From: an uncultured Prevotellaceae bacterium
Lineage (GTDB): Bacteria; Bacteroidota; Bacteroidia; Bacteroidales; Bacteroidaceae
Direction: 5' to 3'
Assembly (NCBI GenBank): GCA_900320585.1
Contig: ONSV01000027.1
Coordinates: 1 to 48,733 of the forward strand
Length of the DNA stretch: 48,733 nt
The first letter of the stretch is position 1, and every line of letters starts with the position of its first letter. The position numbers and the translations under genes were made by a program. This document shows positions 1-7,258 of this stretch, piece by piece. The notes beneath the pieces were generated by a model, which did no database searches, was not told where the DNA came from, and saw only the letters and a program-made list of their open reading frames with translations.

Positions 1-2517
1 GCGCTGGCGGTTCTCCTGTACGTTCAGGTTGGCGTTGAACTGCTTCACGGTCCAGCCGCCGTTGCCGTCGCTGGCCTCCACGAGGGCGAAGCCGTCCTTG
101 TCGTAGCCCACGAACTTCAGGCCCCAGAAATCGCCCAGCGTGCTGCCCACCTCCATGCAGTGCGTGGTGGTAGAGATCGGATCCCAGCTGCCAGCCGAGG
201 GCCACAGCTCCTGGAAGTTATCGGTCTCATAGAGGTCGTTGCTCAGCTTGAGCAGCTTGTTGGTGTTGTGCGAGCCTGTGAAGGTGGTGGTCCACTCGAA
301 GTCCTTCGTCTGCACAGGGATGGCCTCGATCATCAGCTCGATACCGGTGTTGCGCATGTCGCCCACGTTCACCAGCGTCTGGCTGTAGAGGTTTGGCGGC
401 ATCGGCACGTTGTACCAGAAGAGCAGGTCGTTGGTGGTCTTGATATAGAAGTCGAGCGAACCGTGGATGCGGTCATTCAGGAAACCGTAGTCGAGACCGA
501 AGTTCCACTCCTTGGTCACCTCCCACTTCAGGTCGGGGTTGGGGTTCTGCACCACCTCAAGGGTCTTGACCCACTTGCCGTCCATCGACATCACGTCGCC
601 ATAACCCGCAAAGTTATACACGTTCTGTGCCAGATAAGAGTCACTGGGGGTGATACCTGTCACACCGTAGCCCACGCGGAGGCGCAGGTTGCTGAGCCAG
701 TTGCGGGTGTCCTTCATGAATGCCTCGTTCATGATGTTCCAGCCGAGGGAGACAGAGGGGAAGGTGGCCCACTTGTGGTTGGCACCGAACTTGGAAGAGC
801 CCTCATGACGGATGCTGACGAGTGCGTTGTAGCGGTCGGCATAGCCGTAGCTGACACGTCCGAAGAAGCCCACGAGCTTGTTGTCATTCCTGTAGCTGCC
901 CATCGAGGCGTGATGGTCCTTGTCTGTCAGGAACGAGCCGTTGCCCAGGTTGTTCCAGAGGAAGGCCGTGGTAGAGAAGTCGGTGTTAGAGGCATTGAAG
1001 CCGTCGTTCTCCTTATAGAGATAGCTGTAGCCCACGATGGCGTTGAAGCGGTGGTCGTTCCACTGGGCATCATAGCGCGAGGTCAGTTCGAGGTTCTTTC
1101 TGACGCTGTAGTCCGAGTTCTTGCCGGCAGAGCCGTTGTAGCCCTGGCGCACGATCGAGTAGTGAGTGGGCGAAGTCCAGTTCTCGCCGTCGGTAGAGGT
1201 CTCGCCCCAAGAGAGCATCAGGTTGGTCTTCCAGCCCTTGATAGGCTCCACGGTGACGTTGCCCACCAGCTGAGAGAAGCGGATGCGGGTATTGCCGAAG
1301 GCCTCGTTCTGCAGCTCAACGGGGTTGTAGTACTGCAGCTTGTTGAAGTTCTCGTAGTAGCTGCCGTCGGGGTTATAGACGGGTTCCGACGGGTTGCGGA
1401 TGACGGCCTGACGATAGGCGTAGTCGGCGTCGGTATTCGTGTATTTCTGACGGGTCACGAGGGCATTGACATTAAACTTCAGAATGTCGTTCCACACAAA
1501 CTGGGTGTAGTCGAGCTGCATCTTGAAGTTCTCGTTGTCGGTATTGCGGATGATACCCTCCTCCTTGGCGTAGCTCACGTTGGCCGAGTAGGTGGCGTTC
1601 TTCGTGCCGCCACTGATGTGCAGGTCGTGGTTGTGCTTGAAGCCGGCCTTGCGCGAGATGGCGTCGAGCCAGTTTGTGTCGTAGCCGAGATAGTCCTGGG
1701 CGGTCTTGCCGTAGATGATGTCATGGGTGTCCATGAAGTCGGCTTTCTTGGCCCACTTGGAGAAGGTGACATAGCCATTATAGGTGACAGAGGCAGGTGT
1801 GTCGCGTTTACCGGTCTTGGTGGTGATGATGATCACACCGTTGGCACCGCGCGTACCGTAGATAGCGGCTGCAGAGGCATCCTTCAGCACGTCGATAGAG
1901 GCGATGTTCTCAGGAGCCACAGTGGTCAGGTTGCCCTCGATGCCATCCACCAGGATGAGCGGTGTAAGGCTGCCCACGAGGGTCGTGATACCACGCAGAC
2001 GGATGCTGGAGGTGGCAGTAGGACTACCGCTGGCGTTGACCACCGTCAGACCGGCAATCTTACCTTTCACCAGTTCGGCAGCGTCGCCGATCTTACCGGC
2101 GTTGAAGTCCTCGGCCTTCACGGAAGCCACGGCAGAGGTGATGTCACCCTTGCGCTGGGTGCCGTAACCGATGACCACCACTTCGTTGAGCAATGCGTTG
2201 TCTTCCTCGAGCGTCACATTGTTGCCGGCCTTTACCTCCTGCGGAAGGAAGCCGATGTAGCTCACCACGAGGGTGGCATTGCGGTTGGAAACATTGAGCG
2301 AGTAGTTACCGTTGATGTCGGTAACTGTAGCATTCTGGGTGCCTTTCTCGGCAACCGTGGCTCCGATAATCGGTTCGCCCTTGGCGTCAGTGACAACACC
2401 CTTCACTACAACACCTTGCTGAGTAACCTCGGCAATAGTTGGTGATGTGCTTTCTGCGGCCAGGGCGGTCATTCCACCCGAAACCAGCAGCAGCAAACAT
2501 AGAAAATGTTTTTTCAT
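1..2517 (-). CDS. SusC/RagA-type TonB-dependent outer-membrane receptor (3' end outside window)
   Basis: Imports oligosaccharides across the outer membrane together with a SusD lipoprotein. The reverse strand is open for 839 codons from the ATG at 2515-2517 to the window edge with no stop. It starts with a signal peptide (MKKHFLCLLLLVSGG...). A carboxypeptidase-D-regulatory-like domain follows (about residues 35-110, with PIIGATV and VTDINGNYSL), then the SusC signature NEVVVIGYGTQ and a plug domain with IRLRG, PLILVDG and YGTRGANGVIIITTK. The rest is barrel. The last barrel strands are missing, and SusD is expected beyond position 1. The stop of the GH127 gene on the same strand lies only 43 nt upstream, so the two are probably cotranscribed. 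No Shine-Dalgarno site is visible. Family assignment is certain; the substrate is inferred from neighbours. Confidence 0.96.
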   Translation of the reverse strand, partial: MKKHFLCLLLLVSGGMTALAAESTSPTIAEVTQQGVVVKGVVTDAKGEPIIGATVAEKGTQNATVTDINGNYSLNVSNRNATLVVSYIGFLPQEVKAGNNVTLEEDNALLNEVVVIGYGTQRKGDITSAVASVKAEDFNAGKIGDAAELVKGKIAGLTVVNASGSPTATSSIRLRGITTLVGSLTPLILVDGIEGNLTTVAPENIASIDVLKDASAAAIYGTRGANGVIIITTKTGKRDTPASVTYNGYVTFSKWAKKADFMDTHDIIYGKTAQDYLGYDTNWLDAISRKAGFKHNHDLHISGGTKNATYSANVSYAKEEGIIRNTDNENFKMQLDYTQFVWNDILKFNVNALVTRQKYTNTDADYAYRQAVIRNPSEPVYNPDGSYYENFNKLQYYNPVELQNEAFGNTRIRFSQLVGNVTVEPIKGWKTNLMLSWGETSTDGENWTSPTHYSIVRQGYNGSAGKNSDYSVRKNLELTSRYDAQWNDHRFNAIVGYSYLYKENDGFNASNTDFSTTAFLWNNLGNGSFLTDKDHHASMGSYRNDNKLVGFFGRVSYGYADRYNALVSIRHEGSSKFGANHKWATFPSVSLGWNIMNEAFMKDTRNWLSNLRLRVGYGVTGITPSDSYLAQNVYNFAGYGDVMSMDGKWVKTLEVVQNPNPDLKWEVTKEWNFGLDYGFLNDRIHGSLDFYIKTTNDLLFWYNVPMPPNLYSQTLVNVGDMRNTGIELMIEAIPVQTKDFEWTTTFTGSHNTNKLLKLSNDLYETDNFQELWPSAGSWDPISTTTHCMEVGSTLGDFWGLKFVGYDKDGFALVEASDGNGGWTVKQFNANLNVQENRQR

Positions 2518-2560
2518 ACCGATTTTTTTTTAGGTTTGATAAAGTGATACATATTTTAGG

Positions 2561-4984
2561 TTATTTGTTTACTTTCCATTCGAGCACACCGCCCGATTCT
2601 CCCTGCCGCAACTTGGCCAGTATCTTCAGCCCCGAGGTCCGCACAGGAGCGAAGTCAACGCTGTTGTAGCAATCCTTGCTCACCGTGTAGGGACTGTGGT
2701 CGGTCACTTCCTGCCACTCGCCACTGGCGTCCTTGTAGTAGAGCGTCCACGACTCGGGTGTGCGGAAGTTGCCGTCGTAGTGGTCGAAGTCGAGCCAATA
2801 CACCTGCACGTTCGACACCTCATACTCCTGGTCGAACTGGTAGGTGATGGCCTCGGTGGACCCCCGCTTCAGCCACCAGTAGTGATAGGGCTTCGAGGTG
2901 TCCGACGAGCGCTTGGGCTCCCACTGGTCGTTGGTGCCGCCAGCCCAGGAGTCTACGGGAGCGGTCTCAGGGGCATCGTTCTGGATGGGACCACGGTTGC
3001 AGAACGTCTGTGCCTTCGAGGCGATGGTGGGCAGCGGGGTGGCCACAGCCATAGACGGTGTGTTGGCAATCCACACTTCCATCTGCTCGTTGCCACGGTT
3101 GTTCCAGGTAGAGTAGGGGATGGCACGGAAACGCACATCCTTTACCTGGCCGTCGTGTTGCAGTTCCTTCGCATTGCCCTCGAGCACAACCACGCCGTTG
3201 AGCAGGCCGGCCTCGTAGTGGGCGCTGATGGGTGCGCTGTCGAGGATATACTTGTTGAACACCTTGTGGTCGGGTTGGTCGGTGCCCTCCAGACAGTAGA
3301 CGATGGGACCGCGCTCAAGGGCCACCTTGCCACGGTCGTCCTCAGCATTGTCGTTGGCCACGATGCGGCGAACGTCCATTGGGAAGTCGAGCTCTATCAC
3401 GTCGCCTTTCTTCCAGGAGCGCGAGATGCAGACATAACCATCTTCATTCGCCATGCCTGCTGCCACACCGTTTACTGTGACGGCGTAGGCAGAGGCGGCT
3501 TCGCTATAAGTATAGAGAGAGTTGTTCGTAGGAGAATCCTTCAGCCAGGAAGGGATGCGGAGTTTGACAGCAAACTTGCCGCCGCCCTTCGTCACCTTGA
3601 TGCTGATTTTACCATTCCAAGGATAGTCGGTGGTCTGCTCCAACTCCACGTTGCCAATCTTCGCCTTGCCCTGAGCATAGAGGTTCACGAAGATGTCCTT
3701 TCCCTGCTGGGCATAGATGTATCCCGGGATGGAGGCCACGAAGCGGGTGATGTTGCCGGGGCAGCAGGCACAGCCAAACCATTTCTGGCGCTCGTGCTCG
3801 CCGTCGCTCTCCAGCGGATTGTCATAGAAGAACTTGTCGCCACTGAGCGAGACACCGCTCATCACATTATTATATAACGCGCGCTCGCATACGTCGATGT
3901 ATTTGCTCTCGCCTGTGGCAAGAAACATGCGGTAGTTCCAGTACACATTGGCGATGGCGGCGCAGGTCTCGCAGTAGGCCGTGTGGTTGTTCAGCTCGTA
4001 GTTGGGGCCAAAACCCTCGCCCTGCGGACGGCTGCCTATGCCACCGGTGATGAAGAGTTTCTTCGACGACATGTTCTCCCAGATGCGCTCCAGGGCATCG
4101 AAGTATGCCTTGTCGCCAGTAAGGGCGGCCACGTCGGCCACACCCGAGTAGAGATATCCGGCACGCACGGCATGGCCCACAATCTCCTGTTGCTGGAGGA
4201 TGGGCATGTGGTCTTGCGAGTATTCGCTGGGCTTGTGCCCGTCGGTGCAACGGCCAGTCTCCTCTACGAAGTATTTGGCGCCCTCCAGGTATTTCTTGTT
4301 GCCCGTCACCTTATAGAGTTTGCAGAGTGCCATCTCGATGATGGGGTGTCCGCCCGGACGGTGGATCTGTCCTTCGTTGGGGCCAAAGGTCTTGCACACC
4401 AGGTCGGCGTTCTTGATGGCCACATTGAGGAAGTTCTTCTTTCCCGTGGCACGGTAATGGGCCACGGCGCTCTCGATGAGGTGACCTGAGTTGTATAGCT
4501 CGTGCGAGTTGATCTTCTCCCACTTGTGCGTTCCCCACCATCCACTCAGGCGCGTACATTTGTTGGTCACGCAAGTGGTGAGGTAGCCATCGGCCTCCTG
4601 GGCCTTCGCGATGATGGCAATCACGGAGTCGAGGTAGTGGTCGAGACGGGCATCGTAGTGCACGGCAAGCGAGTAACTGGCGCCCTCGATCACCTTGTAG
4701 GGGTCGGTGTCGTCGAAGGAGAAGTCGCCTTTGTGCTCACCTTGGATGAGACCGGCGGCAAGCGCGAAATTGTCGAAACGGCCGTTCACCTCGCACTCAT
4801 GGAAGGCAGAAGGGATGCTCACCGTGCGGTTGGTCTCGATGCGGGGCGACCAGAAACCGTCGCTGAGGTGGACATTGGTGAAGGAAACCTCCTGAATGGG
4901 ATTGGAAAGGCGTGATGGGCCTGATGCATTGGCAGCGACGGCCAGCATCATGGCTCCGAGGAGTAACAATACTTTTTTTTCCAT
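2561..4984 (-). CDS. GH127 family beta-L-arabinofuranosidase-like secreted glycosidase
   Basis: 807 residues with a signal peptide (MEKKVLLLLGAMMLAVAANA). GH127 enzymes release beta-linked L-arabinofuranose using a zinc-bound cysteine as nucleophile. By comparison with Bifidobacterium HypBA1 (E322, E338, C340, C417, C418), the equivalents here are E323 in QGEGFG as acid/base, E339 and C341 in CETC, and C407 (nucleophile) and C408 in CACC. The catalytic (alpha/alpha)6 barrel covers about residues 30-430, followed by beta-sandwich domains. The last 130 or so residues look like a discoidin-type sandwich (YHYWWLKRG, VYWLDFD). The gene is first in a leftward operon with susC and is divergent from GH97. 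A related GH127 lies on the other side of that GH97. GH127 also contains RG-II enzymes acting on aceric acid, so the exact sugar is not settled. Confidence 0.92.
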   Translation of the reverse strand: MEKKVLLLLGAMMLAVAANASGPSRLSNPIQEVSFTNVHLSDGFWSPRIETNRTVSIPSAFHECEVNGRFDNFALAAGLIQGEHKGDFSFDDTDPYKVIEGASYSLAVHYDARLDHYLDSVIAIIAKAQEADGYLTTCVTNKCTRLSGWWGTHKWEKINSHELYNSGHLIESAVAHYRATGKKNFLNVAIKNADLVCKTFGPNEGQIHRPGGHPIIEMALCKLYKVTGNKKYLEGAKYFVEETGRCTDGHKPSEYSQDHMPILQQQEIVGHAVRAGYLYSGVADVAALTGDKAYFDALERIWENMSSKKLFITGGIGSRPQGEGFGPNYELNNHTAYCETCAAIANVYWNYRMFLATGESKYIDVCERALYNNVMSGVSLSGDKFFYDNPLESDGEHERQKWFGCACCPGNITRFVASIPGYIYAQQGKDIFVNLYAQGKAKIGNVELEQTTDYPWNGKISIKVTKGGGKFAVKLRIPSWLKDSPTNNSLYTYSEAASAYAVTVNGVAAGMANEDGYVCISRSWKKGDVIELDFPMDVRRIVANDNAEDDRGKVALERGPIVYCLEGTDQPDHKVFNKYILDSAPISAHYEAGLLNGVVVLEGNAKELQHDGQVKDVRFRAIPYSTWNNRGNEQMEVWIANTPSMAVATPLPTIASKAQTFCNRGPIQNDAPETAPVDSWAGGTNDQWEPKRSSDTSKPYHYWWLKRGSTEAITYQFDQEYEVSNVQVYWLDFDHYDGNFRTPESWTLYYKDASGEWQEVTDHSPYTVSKDCYNSVDFAPVRTSGLKILAKLRQGESGGVLEWKVNK

Positions 4985-5048
4985 ACAAACTATGATGTTT
5001 GGATTGTTCGTTCGTTAGGTTATTTTGGGGTCGGTTAGGTTTCAGGTG

Positions 5049-5083
5049 CAAAGTAATGAAAAAAGGCGCAGACGGAGTGCCAA
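5049..5083 (-). promoter_or_regulatory. Predicted promoter for the GH127-susC operon
   Basis: On the reverse strand a -7 box TTACTTTG (5056-5049) differs from the Bacteroidota consensus TAnnTTTG at one position. A TTG lies 24 nt upstream (5083-5081), which is rather long spacing. The transcript would have a leader of about 55-60 nt before the GH127 start at 4984. The operator half-site at 5085-5094 ends 28 nt upstream of the -7 box, exactly as on the opposite side. A weak -33 fits an activator-dependent promoter. Confidence 0.55.
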
Positions 5084-5084
5084 T

Positions 5085-5166
5085 ATCGTCCAAGATGATA
5101 CAACTATCGTCCAAGCACCTGGAAATAACGCATTTTTGGATGATTTTGCTATGGAGTTTGGACGAT
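5085..5166. promoter_or_regulatory. Four-half-site mirror-symmetric operator between divergent GH127 and GH97 genes
   Basis: Two direct copies of ATCGTCCAAG at 5085-5094 and 5106-5115 start 21 bp apart. Two copies in the opposite orientation, TTTGGATGAT at 5135-5144 and TTTGGACGAT at 5157-5166, start 22 bp apart. Each pair is about two helical turns. From the promoter-proximal half-site to the -7 box there are 28 nt on both sides (5057-5084 and 5167-5194). Such an arrangement fits a dimeric AraC-type or hybrid two-component regulator acting on each promoter. No regulator gene is in the window. The sites are seen; the function is inferred. Confidence 0.6.
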
Positions 5167-5194
5167 TGTTTCATCCGTTTTGGGCGAAAGTAGT

Positions 5195-5202
5195 TATCTT
5201 TG
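5195..5202 (+). promoter_or_regulatory. Predicted -7 box of the GH97-GH127 operon
   Basis: TATCTTTG matches TAnnTTTG perfectly and lies 26 nt before the GH97 start codon. No TTG/TTTG is found 19-21 nt upstream. The nearest operator half-site ends 28 nt upstream instead, suggesting an activator substitutes for the missing -33 element. Confidence 0.6.
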
Positions 5203-5228
5203 CGGCAGATATAGATTGCGAGCTGAAA

Positions 5229-7220
5229 ATGAAAGCCAAACTACTGCTGACACTACCTACCTTGCTCTTCTTTCTTGCCCATTCCGCCATGGCCAAGGAC
5301 TATTCGGTGGCATCGCCCAACGGCAGGATCTCGGTCTTGGTAGATGAGAACCGGACACTCACCGTGACCTTCGACGGGAAGGAGGTGGTGAGTGTGGAAA
5401 CCGACATGGTCATCATGAAGAGGTACAACCAAGGGAGCGACGCCACTGCCAATTCTTCTTTCTCTCTGGGCCGTGGCTACCGGTATGCGGGCACCCGCCA
5501 TGTCGACGACCACGTTGTAGCGCCATTCTATCGACAAGCCTCATTCCAGATGTCGGGCAACCAGATGGAACTGCGCCTGGCTGGTGGTTTCGGCATGCAG
5601 ATAAGGGCCTACGACGAGGGCGTGGCTTACCGGTTCTATACGACTGACAAGAAAATGACTGTCGTGGCCGACGAGACGGCCGACTTCCGTTTCGCCGACG
5701 ATAGCAAGGCCTGGCTGGCATACTCTACCAACGACGAGAAACCCTTCGCCATGGCTTTCCAGAACTTCTACGACGCGACCATGCTTGCCGAGGCAAAGGA
5801 CAAATATGCGTTCCTTCCTGCCACAGTGCAGAGTGGCAACGTGAAGGTGACCTTGCTCGAGTCCGACCTGCGGAGTTATCCTGGCATGTTTGTCAAGGCC
5901 GAGGGCAACCACCTGAAGGCCGCTTTCGCCCGATACCCGAAGACTATGGCCTACTACAAATGGCGAGGCATGAGCTATGTGGAGGAAACCGAGAGTTTCA
6001 TCGCCAAGTCGGAAGGTGCGAGGACTTATCCCTGGCGGGTGATGGCTATCACCGACGACGACACGCAGATGCCCGTAAACAACTTGGTCTATGGGCTTGC
6101 CACGCCCAACCAGATAGGAAGCACTGACTGGATAAAACCTGGAAAGGTGGCATGGGACTGGTGGAACGACTGGAACCTGAAAGGAGTTGACTTCGAGGCC
6201 GGCATCAATACCCGTACCTATCAGTATTACATCGACTTTGCCTCCAAGAACCACATTCCGTATGTGGTGCTCGATGAGGGATGGTACGACTCCTCGAAAG
6301 GCGACATCATGAACCCCATTGCCGACATCGATTTGCAACGACTCATCGACTATGGGCGTCAGAAAGGGGTGGATATCGTGCTCTGGACGGTGTTCAACGT
6401 GCTCGACGAGCATCTCGACGAGGCCTGCCGCACCTATGCGGGAATGGGCATCAAGGGATGGAAGGTGGACTTCATGGACCGTAACGACCAGGGGGCAGTA
6501 GAGATGGACGAACGACTGGCGAGAACCTGTGCCTCCTATCATCTGCTGCTCGACTATCATGGTTTCTATGCGCCCACTGGAATGAGCCGAACCTATCCCA
6601 ACATCCTCAACTATGAGGGGGTGTTTGGCATGGAGGAGGCCCGATGGGCGAAGAAAGACACGGATATGCCTGAATACGACGTCACTTTCCCCTTCATACG
6701 CATGATGGCCGGGAACGTCGACTTCACACCCGGTGCCATGCGCAACGGTACGAAGGAGAACTGGGTGGAATGCTACCAGAACCCGGTGTCAATGGGCACA
6801 CGATGCCACCAGTTGGCTTGCTATGTGGTGCACGACTCTCCTTTCACGATGCTCTGCGACGCACCCACCAACTATGAGCGCGAGCAGGATTGCGTGGACC
6901 TCATCACCAGCATTCCCGACACATTCGACGAGACAAGAATCACACATGGTAAATTAGGTAAATACATCACTGTTGCCCGACGGGCCGGTAGCGATTGGTA
7001 CTTGGGCGGGCAAACGAACTGGGAAGGAAGGGAAGTCATGCTCTCTCTTGACTTCCTTTCCCCAGGCACGTATGAGGCTACGATTGCCACCGACGGCATC
7101 AATGCCAACCACAATGCCGAAGACTACCTGATTGTCCGTAAACAACTGACCCCCAACGACCAACTCACACTGAAAATGGCCAGCGGTGGTGGCTTCCTCG
7201 TGAAACTGGTGAAAAAATAG
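5229..7220 (+). CDS. GH97 retaining glycosidase (alpha-galactosidase / beta-L-arabinopyranosidase type)
   Basis: 663 residues; the ATG at 5229 is chosen because it opens a clean signal peptide (MKAKLLLTLPTLLFFLAHSAMA), although the frame is open further upstream. Order: N-terminal beta-sandwich (about 25-280), (beta/alpha)8 barrel (about 285-560, with VAWDWWNDW, PYVVLDEGWYD and GWKVDFMDR), C-terminal sheet. GH97 has inverting (SusB-like alpha-glucosidase) and retaining members. Here D414 in KVDF and E469 in GMEEARW lie 55 residues apart, the same spacing as nucleophile D415 and acid/base E470 of retaining BtGH97b. That predicts a retaining alpha-galactosidase, or the related beta-L-arabinopyranosidase activity. 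The second GH127 starts 38 nt downstream, so the two form an operon. Confidence 0.94.
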   Translation: MKAKLLLTLPTLLFFLAHSAMAKDYSVASPNGRISVLVDENRTLTVTFDGKEVVSVETDMVIMKRYNQGSDATANSSFSLGRGYRYAGTRHVDDHVVAPFYRQASFQMSGNQMELRLAGGFGMQIRAYDEGVAYRFYTTDKKMTVVADETADFRFADDSKAWLAYSTNDEKPFAMAFQNFYDATMLAEAKDKYAFLPATVQSGNVKVTLLESDLRSYPGMFVKAEGNHLKAAFARYPKTMAYYKWRGMSYVEETESFIAKSEGARTYPWRVMAITDDDTQMPVNNLVYGLATPNQIGSTDWIKPGKVAWDWWNDWNLKGVDFEAGINTRTYQYYIDFASKNHIPYVVLDEGWYDSSKGDIMNPIADIDLQRLIDYGRQKGVDIVLWTVFNVLDEHLDEACRTYAGMGIKGWKVDFMDRNDQGAVEMDERLARTCASYHLLLDYHGFYAPTGMSRTYPNILNYEGVFGMEEARWAKKDTDMPEYDVTFPFIRMMAGNVDFTPGAMRNGTKENWVECYQNPVSMGTRCHQLACYVVHDSPFTMLCDAPTNYEREQDCVDLITSIPDTFDETRITHGKLGKYITVARRAGSDWYLGGQTNWEGREVMLSLDFLSPGTYEATIATDGINANHNAEDYLIVRKQLTPNDQLTLKMASGGGFLVKLVKK

Positions 7221-7258
7221 GTTCTATTGACATCAAAAGTAAATAAACGATTATAACG

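Noticed and set aside
160-2445. Long open frame opposite susC (761 codons)
   Set aside because: It is the complement of a clear SusC gene; its protein is Val/His/Gly-rich with no domain. GC-rich codon use on the other strand explains it. The same applies to long frames at 19972-21594, 27806-29269 and 22312-23814.
5025-5228. Upstream extension of the GH97 frame
   Set aside because: It runs through the operator and the -7 box, and the signal peptide begins at 5229.
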